A program made the translations under genes and the position numbers. From assembly GCF_034521165.1 (NCBI RefSeq), contig NZ_JAXHMV010000011.1:1-64000 (forward strand): a stretch of 64,000 nt of DNA. Direction: 5' to 3'. This document shows positions 18,303 through 27,470 of this stretch, in pieces; positions within the stretch are counted from its first letter, which is position 1; every line of letters starts with the position of its first letter. This DNA comes from Thiohalophilus sp. (GTDB lineage: Bacteria > Pseudomonadota > Gammaproteobacteria > UBA6429 > Thiohalophilaceae). Under the pieces are notes generated by a model that saw only the letters and a list, made by a program, of their open reading frames with translations, had not been told where the DNA came from and ran no database searches.

Positions 18303-20074
18303 AGGTGATATGAAGCGGTCTGTCACGGTTGACCTGGAAGGTAACCTGCCAGAACCGATCAAGGTCTTTTGAGAAGGCGATGAAGCGCATGTCGAAGCGT
18401 GGTCAGCGCCATTTGTCTGGCTTGAGTCGTACCGCCGCGATGGCCGGAAAAGGGCTTGACCGGATCGGGAATCGTTACGCGGCCTTGCTGACAGGCGGCG
18501 TGATGACGCTTGCGGTGCGCAATGTCTCGAAGCTGGAGGCCAGGCTGACAAGGCTTCGGACTGATGGCCGGATGACCGAGGAGCAGATTGCGAGCCTCAA
18601 GCAGCAGCTTTTTGATGTAGCGACGGATCCCTCTATCAGGGTGGACCCTAATGAGATTCTTGGCGGCTTCGAGGAGATTATCACCAGGACCGGCGATGCG
18701 AAGTTCGCCCAGGAAAACATCCGCAATATCGCGCTAGGGCTGCAAGCGACAGGGTCCGAGGCGGATGCTACCGGTGCGGTCATGTCTAACTTCTATAAAG
18801 GCAACGTCAAAGACTCTGCTGACATGATTTCGGTTTTGGGTGTGTTGATAAAACAAGCCAAGCAAGGGTCTGTCGCCTTTCGTGAAGTAGCGACCGTTGG
18901 TAACGCGTTATTCGCTCCGTATCTCGCAGCGGGACAGTCTGGAGCGCAGGCCTTTAAGGACATGGGGGCGGTGGCCCAGGTCACAATCGACGCATCCAAA
19001 TCCGCAGACACCGCGACAGAAGCGACCAAGAGTCTGATAGCGGAGCTGCAAAAGAAAGAAATACAGGATTTTCTCAAAGGCCGGGGCATAGAAGTCTTTG
19101 ACGAAGGCAAGATCCGTTCGCTGCCCAAAATCATAGAAGAAATTGTGAATGACGCCGGGGGCGATATAACAAAAATCGGTTCCAAATTCGGGCAGTCCGC
19201 CATACGTGTTTTTCAGGGCGTTATGCTCGAAGGGAACATGGAAAAGATGAAGCAGCTCGCTCAGATACAAGCGGATGGCAGTGAGGTATTGAAAGACTCA
19301 GCCGCGAACGCGGCTACGTTCGAGAGCGCCATGAGAGGCCTTAGAACTGAATGGCAGATCTTTGCTGACGATAATCTTGCGGAGCCGGTGAAAGAGCTGT
19401 CCGCATGGCTGGGCAAACTGGATAAAGAGACCGTGCAGCTTACGTTAAACACGGCCAAGTGGACGGCCGGAATACTGGGTGTCGCGGTAGCTGGGCGAAA
19501 AATATTTAAACTTTATAGAGGCATATCAGGGATGGTCCGTGGTCGTAGCGGGAAGCTGGTTGATAGCGCTACTGGCAAAGGTGGCGCCGGGGCGCTTGGC
19601 AGCGCAAAACCGATCCCGGTCTTTGTTGTAAATAACGGCATGGGCCGCAAAGGGCGAATGGGCGCAAGAGGCCGCGCAGGCGGACGCGGCGCAGGTGGCC
19701 GCGGTGGTCGAATGGCTCGCGGCGCGCGAGGGCTGGCCTCGAAAGGCGGCAGAGCATTAGGCACTGCAGGCTTGGCCTTTGGGGCATGGGAGGCCGGCCA
19801 GGCAATCGGCGACGTCATCAGCGATAAGTTTGTAAAAGATACCTCATTCGGTGACGCCCTGGGCGAGGGTATAGCAAAAACACTCGCCCTTTTCGGTAAC
19901 GAAGAGGCCAAGCGTGCGGTTGCCGCAAATGAAAGGCTTGAGCGACTCGAAAAGCAACAGGCATCAATGAAAATCGAGATCACGGGCGACCAGAAGGCAC
20001 GCGTTAAAGAGCTCAAATCCGAAGGCATTGAGGTGGATGTGGATGCCGGTTATCAGATGAGTCCGATGTCATGA
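18295..20074 (+). CDS. Tail tape measure protein, one frameshift
   Basis: About 592 residues. The ATG at 18295 overlaps the chaperone extension. An extra T near 18368 interrupts the frame after LEGNLPEPIKVF. The remainder is intact: helical and alanine-rich, with FYKGNVKDSADMISVLGVLI and a phage-minor-tail core, then a central hydrophobic patch. A strongly Gly/Arg-rich stretch (about residues 440-475) is followed by a second hydrophobic region. Tape measure proteins set tail length and are ejected with the DNA. The protein is short, implying a tail of moderate length. Confidence 0.75.
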
Positions 20075-21261
20075 GTTGGAAAGACGAATTTTCTGCAAGG
20101 GGAAGTTTTCGCGGTGCCGGTTTCTGGGTCCGATCTTCCGAGTTTGAGCCGGGCCGGCGCGTCCAGGTGCACGAGTATCCGCAACGTGACAAGCCTTACG
20201 TGGAAGACCTGGGTCGCAAGGCGCGGGTCTATCGTATCGAGGCGTATTGCCTGGGCGCGGATTATCTGCAGGAACGTGACGCGCTGATCGCGGCGATTGA
20301 GAAGCCCGGCGCCGGCACGCTCAAGCATCCGTATTATGGCAACCTGCAGGTAACGGTGACCAGCTACCGTGTGCGCGAGAGCACGCGAGAGGGCGGCTAT
20401 GCGTCACTGGAACTGCAGGTGGTGGAGGATGGCGGCCAGACCTTCCCGACCAGCACGGCGAGCACGCAGGACGTGGTGCGCGATGCGGCGGATCGCTCGC
20501 TGTCGGATGCGATTGACGACTTTGCCGATGTGTTCACGCCGATCACGGACGTGGCCGACGCGGTGGATGACTTCCTGCTAGAGGTGGACCGCGTGTTTGC
20601 CTCGGTAGAGCACCTGACAGGCTCCGTCGCCGGCGCGGTAGCCGACTTGGTGCGCGCGCCGGCGGAGCTGGGTTCGTCCCTGGCCGGCACGGTCAGCAAC
20701 CTGGCCAGCATTGCCGGCGAACCGAAGCGGGCGATCGGTATTTATGACGATTTGTTCGACGCGGGCGATAGCCCATCCGTACACAACACCACGCCGCGTG
20801 CAACCGAAGCGGCGCGCAACACACAGGCGCTTAACCAGCTGGTGCGTCGCGCGGCGGTAATCGAGGCTTGTCGCGCCGCCGCGGATCTGGCGCTGTCACC
20901 GCAACGGCAAACCGACATCACCCTGACCCGTGACGCTGTGGCGACCATGCGCGAACAGCTACTGTTCGCCATCGATGATCAGCAGCTGGCCGTGGATGTG
21001 GTAAGCGGTGCGCCGATCAGCGATACGGTGTACGTCAGCCTGGCGGAGCTACGCAAGGCGGTGGCGGTTGATCTGTCCGGGCGCGGCCAACGCCTGCCTG
21101 CCGTGAAACGCATCACACCCACGGCCACCTTACCGACGCTGGTGCTGGCGCATCAGCAATACGGTGACGCGACGCGCGAAGGCGAGCTGGTCAAGCTGAA
21201 CAATCTACGGCATCCGGGCTTTGCGCCGGGCGGCAAACCCATCGAGGTGCTGAGTGGATAA
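20071..21261 (+). CDS. DNA circularisation/tail protein N (Mu gpN-like)
   Basis: 396 residues, intact, overlapping the tape measure stop by 4 bases. The N-terminal domain reads FRGAGFWVRSSEFEPGRRVQ, HEYPQRDKPYVEDLGRK and LKHPYYGNLQVTV, which is the DNA_circ_N signature. The rest is a long alpha-helical region. In Mu-like tails this protein joins tail tip and baseplate. The family name comes from an older DNA-circularisation proposal. Confidence 0.8.
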   Translation: MSWKDEFSARGSFRGAGFWVRSSEFEPGRRVQVHEYPQRDKPYVEDLGRKARVYRIEAYCLGADYLQERDALIAAIEKPGAGTLKHPYYGNLQVTVTSYRVRESTREGGYASLELQVVEDGGQTFPTSTASTQDVVRDAADRSLSDAIDDFADVFTPITDVADAVDDFLLEVDRVFASVEHLTGSVAGAVADLVRAPAELGSSLAGTVSNLASIAGEPKRAIGIYDDLFDAGDSPSVHNTTPRATEAARNTQALNQLVRRAAVIEACRAAADLALSPQRQTDITLTRDAVATMREQLLFAIDDQQLAVDVVSGAPISDTVYVSLAELRKAVAVDLSGRGQRLPAVKRITPTATLPTLVLAHQQYGDATREGELVKLNNLRHPGFAPGGKPIEVLSG

Positions 21262-22306
21262 CGTCACTCTGCGCATCAACGGCACTGATTACAGCGGCTG
21301 GACCTCGGTGCGCATCAACCGTTCCATCGAGCAGGTATGCGGCACGTTTAATCTCACGCTGTCCGAACGCTGGGGCGACAGCAGCGCGCCGCCGCAGATT
21401 CGTGCCGGCGATGCGTGCGAGGTGTATTGCGGCGACGATCGGGTGCTGACCGGTTACGTGGACGATGCCCTGCCTGCGTATGACGCCGAGACCCACAGCA
21501 TATCCATTGCCGGGCGCAGCAAAGCCGGCGACCTGGTCGACTGTGGCCTGCCGGCCCGGCAGTTCACCGAGCCGCGAACCTTGCTGCAGCTGGCCCGCGC
21601 CGTGGCCGGGTCGTTTGATATTGACGTGCGCGCCCAGACTGACGTCGGTGCACCGTTCAAGCATCGCCCGCAAATTGAGGTCGGACAGACCGGGTTCGAG
21701 TTTCTTGAGAAACTCGCCCGCCAGCGCGGCGTGCGCTTTATGAGCGACGCGGACGGCACGCTGCTGATTGTCCGTGCCGGCAAAACCGTGGCGCCGGCCA
21801 GCCTGGTGCTGGGCGAGAACATCAAGGCCGCCTCGGGCCAGTTTACCCAGCGCGATCGTTACAACCAGGTGGTGGTGGTTGGCCAGACCGCCGGCACGGA
21901 CACCTGGAACGGCGAGCAGGCGGCCGTCAACCAGGGCAAAGCGCAGGACAAAACCGTGCGCGCCAATCGCCAGCATTACATTGTGGCGGAAAACGCGGCC
22001 GATTCGGCGGACTGCAAGCGCCGTGCACAATGGCAGCGCAACACGGCCTACGGGCGCGGCCAGGCCCTGACCTATACCGTGGTGGGCTGGCGACATAATG
22101 ACTGGCTGTGGCAGCCGAACGTGCTGGTGCCCGTAACGGATGAATGGTTGCGCATGGATAACGAGCGTCTGTTGATCGCCTCGGTGCAGTACAGCCTGGA
22201 CGAAGAAAACGGCCAGCAGACCGAACTGCAGCTCATGCCGCCGGAGGCGTTCGACCTGGTGCCGACGCCCGAGCCGGATGCGGAGGCCTCGGAAAAATGG
22301 AACTGA
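21254..22306 (+). CDS. Baseplate hub protein (Mu gpP/gp44-like)
   Basis: 350 residues from a GTG start. Opens VTLRINGTDYSGWTSVRINR and SIEQVCGTFNLTLSERW, then IRAGDACEVYCGDDRVLTGYVDD, FEFLEKLARQRGVRFMSDADG and a C-terminal domain. This is the hub fold shared with Mu gp44 and T4 gp27. It caps the tube and holds the spike. Gene overlaps on both sides indicate coupling. Confidence 0.82.
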   Translation: MDNVTLRINGTDYSGWTSVRINRSIEQVCGTFNLTLSERWGDSSAPPQIRAGDACEVYCGDDRVLTGYVDDALPAYDAETHSISIAGRSKAGDLVDCGLPARQFTEPRTLLQLARAVAGSFDIDVRAQTDVGAPFKHRPQIEVGQTGFEFLEKLARQRGVRFMSDADGTLLIVRAGKTVAPASLVLGENIKAASGQFTQRDRYNQVVVVGQTAGTDTWNGEQAAVNQGKAQDKTVRANRQHYIVAENAADSADCKRRAQWQRNTAYGRGQALTYTVVGWRHNDWLWQPNVLVPVTDEWLRMDNERLLIASVQYSLDEENGQQTELQLMPPEAFDLVPTPEPDAEASEKWN

Positions 22307-22962
22307 TGCGCGCCATCCAGCGATCACTGCAGCCCGTACACCGCAAGATCCGGATGATGCTGACGCGCGGTGTCGTGCAGCTGGTGGAGCCTGCCACGTT
22401 GCTGCAGCAACTGCAGCTCAAGGCCCTTGGCGGGGAACTGCTGGATAATATCGAACACTGGGAGCCTTACGGCTACACCAGCCGACCGCATCCGGGTGCC
22501 GAGGCCCTGCTGGCATCGCTGGGCGGCGATCGCGACCACACCGTGGCGGTTAACGTGGCCGATCGGCGTTACCGCCTCAAGGGTCTGGCCGCCGGCGAGG
22601 TGGCGCTGTTCACCGACGAAGGCGATGTGATCCACTTCAAGCGCAACAATGAGATCCTGATCGATACCGCCGGCAAGCTCACCGCCAATGCCGGCACGTC
22701 TGCCACTATCACCAGCCCGCTCGTCAACGTCGTCGCCTCGACCAAAGTCACGCTCGATACGCCGCAAACCGATCTGACCGGCATGTTGAATGTTACCGGC
22801 CTGATCACCGGCCTGGGTGGCCTGGCGATCAGCGGCGGCAGTGGTGCGAGCGTGGAGGGCAACATGTCGGTCACTGGTGGCGATGTAGACGCCGACGGCA
22901 TCAGCCTCAAGACACACGTGCATCCGGGCGACAGCGGCGGCACAACAGGCGAGCCGCAATGA
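22297..22962 (+). CDS. Baseplate spike/assembly protein V (Mu gp45-like)
   Basis: 221 residues. An OB-like N-terminal region (ENIEHW-like: DNIEHWEPYGYTSRPHPGAE) is followed by VNVADRRYRLKGLAAGEVALF and a repetitive beta-helical tail (glycine-rich, VTGLITGLGGLAISGGSGAS). The C-terminal histidines (TH-V-HPGD) may bind metal at the spike tip. It pierces the outer membrane during infection. Confidence 0.82.
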   Translation: MELMRAIQRSLQPVHRKIRMMLTRGVVQLVEPATLLQQLQLKALGGELLDNIEHWEPYGYTSRPHPGAEALLASLGGDRDHTVAVNVADRRYRLKGLAAGEVALFTDEGDVIHFKRNNEILIDTAGKLTANAGTSATITSPLVNVVASTKVTLDTPQTDLTGMLNVTGLITGLGGLAISGGSGASVEGNMSVTGGDVDADGISLKTHVHPGDSGGTTGEPQ

Positions 22963-22973
22963 TAACCGCTAAT

Positions 22974-22993
22974 GCCACATACATTGGTCACAC
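22974..22993. repeat. Second copy of the 20-bp phage repeat
   Basis: Identical to 9151-9170 and again in a short intergenic gap, between the spike stop and the gp46 start. The following bases differ, so this is a compact shared element rather than a gene duplication. Confidence 0.5.
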
Positions 22994-23035
22994 GCCTGCG
23001 GATAATGATCTGCAGGCGCGATGGAGTTGACAGGC

Positions 23036-23467
23036 ATGGATATCGTTTTAACCCAATCAGGTGATTTGCAGTTTGATGCGCGGTTATCCGGCCCTGAACT
23101 GGCAACGGACGATGGCCTGCGCACGGCTGTGATGCTTTCTCTGTTTACCGATGCGCGCGCCACTGAAGATGACCCGCTACCCAATGGCGCACGCGATCGG
23201 CGTGGCTGCTGGATGGATTCGTTTCTCGACAACGACAGCATTGGATCACGGTTATGGCTGCTGTCTCGCGAGAAAGAAACGCCGGATGTTTTACAGCGTG
23301 CCCGGCAATACGCCGAAGAGGCGCTGCAATGGTTGCTGGATGATGGTGTGGCCGAATCGATAAGCGTGTCGGCCGAACGTGTCAGAGCGGGCGTGCTGGG
23401 GATTTACACCACCATCAACCTGGTAGACGGCACTGACTTTACCGACGTTTTTGAAACGGAGCTATAA
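23036..23467 (+). CDS. Baseplate wedge protein gp46 (GPW/gp25-like)
   Basis: About 143 residues. The ATG at 23036 gives MDIVLTQSGDLQFDARLSG; an in-frame ATG also exists at 23021. Contains GARDRRGCWMDSFLDNDSIGSRLWLLSREK, the hallmark of Mu gp46. It is related to T4 gp25-type wedge proteins. Directly followed by gp47 with no gap. Confidence 0.82.
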   Translation: MDIVLTQSGDLQFDARLSGPELATDDGLRTAVMLSLFTDARATEDDPLPNGARDRRGCWMDSFLDNDSIGSRLWLLSREKETPDVLQRARQYAEEALQWLLDDGVAESISVSAERVRAGVLGIYTTINLVDGTDFTDVFETEL

Positions 23468-24541
23468 ATGCCCTTTAACCGCCCGACACTCCAAACCCTC
23501 ATCGACCGCCTGCAGACGGATATCGAGTCACGCCTGCCGGGCACGGATGCGCGCCTGCGTCGCAGCGCACTCAATGTACTGGCTCGCGTGCAGTCCGGCC
23601 TGGCGCACGGCCTGTACGGCAACCTGGACTGGCTGGCCAAACAGGTGGTGCCCGACACCGCCGAGGCGGAGATCCTGGAGCGGTTCGCTACCTGGTGGGG
23701 CATCACGCGCAAATCCGCCACGCCGGCGGTTGGCAATATCGCTATCACCGGTACCGACGGCAGTGTTATCCCGGCCGGCACGTTATGGCAACGCTCCGAC
23801 GGCGCTGAGTTTTCCACCGACGAGGAGGTGACCATTGCCTCCGGTACCGCCACTGCAGCGGTGACAGCCAGCGAGGCGGGCGCGGACGGTAACACGACGG
23901 CCGGCAGCACATTATCCATCGTCTCACCGATTGCCGGTGTCGACAGCAGCGCGACAGTCGATGGCGACGGCCTCAGCAACGGCACCGACCAGGAGACCGA
24001 CGACCAGCTGCGTGATCGGTTACGCCAGCGCGTCCAGGAGCCGCCCGAAGGCGGCGCTATATCCGACTACAAGGCCTGGTCTCGGGAGGTCGAAGGCGTC
24101 ACGCGCGTCTGGGTTATGCCGCAGTGGGACGGCGCCGGTACCGTCGGGGTGTACGTTGTGCGCGATGATGACGACGATTTTATCCCTGACGCCGCCGAGA
24201 TCACCGCCGTGCAGGACTACATCGACGCGCGCCGGCCGGTCACCGCCGATGTGACGGTTTACGCGCCCACGCCAGTGGCCGTGGATATGACCATCCAGCT
24301 GTCACCGAACACCTCAACCGTGCAATCAGCCGTCGAAGCCCAGCTGCAGGATCTGTTCCTGCGTGCCGACGTGGAAGACGGCAACGGCAGCGGCACCATC
24401 CTGCTCAGCCATATCCGCGAGGCCATCAGCCAGGCCGCGGGCGAGCTGGATCACGTACTGGTCACGCCCGACGCGGATGTGACATTCAGCGCCGGCGAGA
24501 TCGGCACGCTCGATACCATCACCTGGCAGGCGATCGCGTAA
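23468..24541 (+). CDS. Baseplate protein J (Mu gp47-like)
   Basis: 357 residues, intact. Signature segments: RPTLQTLIDRLQTDIESRLPG, WLAKQVVPDTAEAEILERFATWWG, a repetitive beta domain with GTLWQRSDGAEF, then RDRLRQRVQEPPEGGAISDY and EVEGVTRVWVMPQW. This is the wedge-forming component that links spike hub and tail fibres. Confidence 0.85.
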   Translation: MPFNRPTLQTLIDRLQTDIESRLPGTDARLRRSALNVLARVQSGLAHGLYGNLDWLAKQVVPDTAEAEILERFATWWGITRKSATPAVGNIAITGTDGSVIPAGTLWQRSDGAEFSTDEEVTIASGTATAAVTASEAGADGNTTAGSTLSIVSPIAGVDSSATVDGDGLSNGTDQETDDQLRDRLRQRVQEPPEGGAISDYKAWSREVEGVTRVWVMPQWDGAGTVGVYVVRDDDDDFIPDAAEITAVQDYIDARRPVTADVTVYAPTPVAVDMTIQLSPNTSTVQSAVEAQLQDLFLRADVEDGNGSGTILLSHIREAISQAAGELDHVLVTPDADVTFSAGEIGTLDTITWQAIA

Positions 24542-24544
24542 CCC

Positions 24545-25138
24545 ATGCCCTATAGCAGCGAACAATACCTCGAACAAGCCAAAGCCCTGCTGCCGCGCGG
24601 CCGGCTGTGGGAGTCGCTGACCGAGCCGGGCACGCAATTCGAGGCGCTGCTGCAGGCGCTGGTCGACGAGCTCGCGCGTGTCGATGCACGCACAGCAGGC
24701 CTGCTCGACGAGACGGATCCGCGCACCGTCAACGAACTACTGGTCAACTGGGAATCGTTTGTCGGCCTGCCGGACGAATGCACCGGACAACCGCCCAGCC
24801 TGGCGCAGCGCCGCGAGATGCTGCTGCAAAAACTGACCTCCACCGGCGATCAATCCCGCGCCTATTTTATCCGCCTGGCCGACACGCTCGGCTTTCCGGA
24901 TGCAGCCATCACCGAGTACGACCCGCACACCGTCGACATGAGCGTGGACGCGCCCATCTATGGCGCCGACTGGCAGTTCGCCTGGCAGCTGTCTGCGCCC
25001 ACGCCGGCAATTGACCAGTTCAATGCCGACTCAACGGTCGACGAATCCCTGGGCGAGCAATCACCCACCACGCGCCTGGAGTGCGTGATCAACAAACGCA
25101 AACCGGCGCACACCCTCGCGCTATACGAATACACCTAA
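24545..25138 (+). CDS. DUF2313 tail protein (Mu gp48-like)
   Basis: 197 residues: SEQYLEQAKALLPRGRLWES, DELARVDARTAGLLDETDPRT, LLVNWESFVGLPDECTG, QRREMLLQKLTSTGDQSRAYF. These are the conserved blocks of gp48/DUF2313 proteins, encoded immediately after gp47. It closes the baseplate and attaches the fibre. Confidence 0.83.
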   Translation: MPYSSEQYLEQAKALLPRGRLWESLTEPGTQFEALLQALVDELARVDARTAGLLDETDPRTVNELLVNWESFVGLPDECTGQPPSLAQRREMLLQKLTSTGDQSRAYFIRLADTLGFPDAAITEYDPHTVDMSVDAPIYGADWQFAWQLSAPTPAIDQFNADSTVDESLGEQSPTTRLECVINKRKPAHTLALYEYT

Positions 25139-25150
25139 CAGGAGACTGAC

Positions 25151-25453
25151 ATGGAGCCGCGTAATTATCTGGCCAATGCCAACGACACCCCGCCGGGCAA
25201 ACCCAGCTCACCGAGTAACGGTTACCCGCAAAGCGCAGTGCCGGGCGTCAACGAGGCCACCACGCCCGGGCCGTTCTGGTTTTACAAGGTCGGCGAATCG
25301 CTGCGCAAAGTCCTGGTCGCCGTTGGCATGACACCGTCCGACGACGACCTGGACCAGCTCAACCGCGCCGTGCGCATGAACAAAGACACTTCGACCGGCA
25401 CGGTCTACAAGCAAGTCGTGGTCGACGGCGTCATGTATATGGAGGAGGTATAA
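25151..25453 (+). CDS. Short tail-fibre-region protein, unknown
   Basis: 100 residues behind a good AGGAG site. Proline-rich N-terminus (PRNYLANANDTPPGKPSSPSNG...), then FWFYKVGESLRKVLVAVGMTP. It is located between gp48 and the DGR cassette, where adaptor and fibre genes lie. No family is recognised. Confidence 0.5.
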   Translation: MEPRNYLANANDTPPGKPSSPSNGYPQSAVPGVNEATTPGPFWFYKVGESLRKVLVAVGMTPSDDDLDQLNRAVRMNKDTSTGTVYKQVVVDGVMYMEEV

Positions 25454-25457
25454 CAAC

Positions 25458-25799
25458 ATGAAAGGCTACCCCAAACACATCAACACCCGGCAGGATATCG
25501 AGCACCTGATCTCGTTCATGGGCACGCCGCTGGCCACGCCGCAGAATCTGCAGCAGGGCCATGCGTACTGAACCGGTCTGCTGAACACGCAGCATTACGC
25601 GTTCGATCGCGTGCTGGCAGACGGCGAGAGCGCGGACGGCACTGAACCGGATTACAAGGTGATGGACAACCAGGGGCCGGATGAAAACGAGCGGCATCAG
25701 TTTGTGCTGGCCGAGAACCCGCGCGCACCACTGCACCGCATGGGCCTGACCGCCACCGAGGTGCAGGACTGGATCACACAACTTGAGGAGGCAATGTAA
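25458..25799 (+). CDS. Tail-associated protein interrupted by an in-frame TGA
   Basis: The ATG at 25458 opens MKGYPKHINTRQDIEHLISF and runs to TGA at 25569-25571. The same frame continues TGLLNTQHYAFDRVLADGES to a normal TAA at 25797. Reading the TGA as tryptophan (a single G-to-A change from TGG) gives a complete 113-residue protein. Its stop overlaps the DGR target start, a coupling that argues the pieces are one gene. Sequencing error, mutation or readthrough cannot be told apart. Function is unknown. Confidence 0.55.
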
Positions 25800-26821
25800 T
25801 GTCATCAGGTGACAAAATTGCAGTGCCGGCGATGGCCGCCGGTTTTCATTCGCAGCTGGGCAATATCGAAAAAGGCGCCGGCGACACACTGAACCTGCCC
25901 GAAGCGATGAGCAACATCGGCGGCAATGGCTACGGATATATTGCCACGGCACAAACCGACTGGGACCCGACGGCCAATGAGGATGGTACGCTGGCTGCGC
26001 TTAATATTGGCGACAACGGCTACATCTACCTGGTGCGCGACGCCAGCGGCCAGGCCACCTTTGTGGCCAGCGCCAACAGCACGTTCCCGTCCGGCTCCAG
26101 CGCCAGCGAGTCGCGCAAAGTGGGCGGCTTCCATGTCGGCAAGGTCCGCCCGATTGCCGATGCCTACAACGCCGCCGCCGTGCTGAGCACCGGCATCATC
26201 CCCAACAGCGTCTGGGACCTGCTAAAACGCCCAACCTGTGACCCGGCCGGCATGGTCGAGATCATCGCCGGCAAGCTGTGGATGGATATCTACCTGGCCA
26301 GCGAGGTCAGCGGTACGTGGCCGAATAACATCATCGGTAGCGTGCACAACGCCGTGCCGCTAACCGGTACCGAGGGCTATAACCGCTATTACGATTACAT
26401 CCGCCTGGCGCGCAACGTCGACAAGCGGCTGCCGAATTACCCGGAAATGATTGCGGCGGCGTATGGCATTCCCGAAGGCGCCACCGGCAACACCGCGCGC
26501 CAGAATACCGGCGACCACAGCGGCTACGGGTTTGAAGCGGTCAGCTGCCTCAACATCGACCAGCCGTCAGGTAACGTCTATCAGTCACTGATCGATATCT
26601 ACGATCGCAGCACCGGCACCGGCTGGAAAGACGACCTGAACACCGGCAAGGATAGCGCGGAGCAGCACGGCCAATGGTACGGCGGCGAGATGCGTCACGC
26701 GCTGTTTGGCGGCGCCTGGGATGCCGCGGCCGAGGCCGGGTCCCGCAGCGTTACCCTGGTCAACGGTCCGTGGGGTGTGGGCGCGTACGATGGGTTGCGC
26801 GCCGCCTGCGATGCTCTGTAA
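25799..26821 (+). CDS. DGR target protein (C-type-lectin-like variable tail protein)
   Basis: 340 residues. The N-terminal half is a phage-tail-like region (KIAVPAMAAGFHSQLGNIEK, GFHVGKVRPIADAYNAAA). The C-terminal about 150 residues have the C-type-lectin/formylglycine-enzyme-like layout used by DGR targets: MVEIIAGKLWMDIYLASEV, YGFEAVSCLN, FGGAWDAAAEAGSRSV, GVGAYDGLRAACDAL. The last 35 codons coincide with the variable repeat. By analogy with the Mtd protein of Bordetella phage BPP-1, the changed residues should line a ligand-binding surface for host receptors. It directly precedes avd. Confidence 0.82.
   Translation: MSSGDKIAVPAMAAGFHSQLGNIEKGAGDTLNLPEAMSNIGGNGYGYIATAQTDWDPTANEDGTLAALNIGDNGYIYLVRDASGQATFVASANSTFPSGSSASESRKVGGFHVGKVRPIADAYNAAAVLSTGIIPNSVWDLLKRPTCDPAGMVEIIAGKLWMDIYLASEVSGTWPNNIIGSVHNAVPLTGTEGYNRYYDYIRLARNVDKRLPNYPEMIAAAYGIPEGATGNTARQNTGDHSGYGFEAVSCLNIDQPSGNVYQSLIDIYDRSTGTGWKDDLNTGKDSAEQHGQWYGGEMRHALFGGAWDAAAEAGSRSVTLVNGPWGVGAYDGLRAACDAL
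26708..26811 (+). repeat. DGR variable repeat (VR)
   Basis: Aligned without gaps to 27198-27301 (offset 490). Within the core 100 columns (26711-26810) there are 16 mismatches, and every one is at a template adenine (to G, C or T). None of the 76 non-A columns differs. Both copies share an unchanged GC-rich 20-base 3' block (26791-26810), the position of the initiation site (IMH). The target stop codon follows within 11 bases. Confidence 0.92.
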
Positions 26822-26844
26822 TCGGTGATCTGAGGGTCTGTTTT

Positions 26845-27198
26845 ATGAGTAATATGCGGGACTTTGCGTTATACGAGAAGCTGAACGATCTGTCGGCCTG
26901 GTTGTTTCCGGTGGTCGATCGCTTCCCGCGCACGGAGAAGTTCGCCCTGTGCACGCAGATTAAAAACAGCGTGCACAGCATGGTGCGCCATACTATCCGC
27001 GCGCAAAAATCCCGCGACAAATTGCGCTGGCTGTTCGAGGTAGACGTGGAGCTGGAGGTGCTGCGGCACTTCATCCGCCATGCCTTCAGCCGGCGTTACC
27101 TGAGTGCCCGGCGGCTCAAAGTGGCCACCGAGTAGATCGCCGAAGTCGGCCGCATCATTGGCGGCCTGATCAAGCGATTCAAAGGGACGAAGCCGTAG
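26845..27198 (+). CDS. avd: DGR accessory variability determinant (Avd), in-frame amber stop
   Basis: Small basic four-helix-bundle protein that partners the DGR reverse transcriptase and template RNA. The ATG at 26845 gives MSNMRDFALYEKLNDLSAWL, with FPRTEKFALCTQIKNSVHSM and LRWLFEVDVELEVLRHFIRH typical of Avd. The frame meets TAG at 27133-27135 after 96 residues. The same frame continues IAEVGRIIGGLIKRF, the usual Avd C-terminus, to TAG at 27196, exactly where the template repeat begins. A C-to-T change from CAG explains the internal stop. Confidence 0.82.
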
Positions 27199-27301
27199 GC
27201 GGCAACTGGGATAACGCGGCCGAGGCCGGGTCCCGCAGCGTTAACCTGAACAACAATCCGTGGAATGTGAACACGAACAATGGGTTGCGCGCCGCCTGCG
27301 A
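27198..27301 (+). repeat. DGR template repeat (TR)
   Basis: Located between avd and the reverse transcriptase, the canonical site. The 100-base core (27201-27300) contains 24 adenines clustered as AAY-type codons (AAC, AAT), which give the widest amino-acid choice when mutated; 16 of them differ in the variable repeat. The 3' end is the GC-rich initiation block (IMH*), after which the two copies diverge. Confidence 0.92.
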
Positions 27302-27470
27302 CCCCAGCGGTCGCAACCGACAGCGGTCGACCAAGGTCGCCGCTGCATGCGATGTAATGGAATCGGGGCTTCGTTCCGCGTCAGGGACGGCGAAAGATAA
27401 ACCGGCGGCGTGGCCAGTAGGCGCAAGCCCAACGTGACGCCGCCACTTATTCTAATTATAAAGGGATGCA
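27302..27470 (+). ncRNA. Probable structured 3' part of the DGR template RNA
   Basis: About 170 bases between TR and the reverse transcriptase start with no open frame. It holds self-complementary segments, for example CAGCGGTCG near 27320-27335 against CGCCGCTG near 27338-27347, and GGCGGCGTGG near 27401 against CGCCGCC near 27439. In BPP-1 the spacer downstream of TR is needed for priming of cDNA synthesis. The same role is inferred here from position. Confidence 0.5.

Noticed and set aside
25569..27135. Alternative genetic code or programmed stop readthrough in the phage
   Set aside because: TGA and TAG both end other phage genes normally, and one-base changes or errors explain the two in-frame stops more simply.
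26708..27301. A second variable repeat elsewhere in the prophage
   Set aside because: I found no further segment matching the template's GC-rich initiation block; a single VR is supported.
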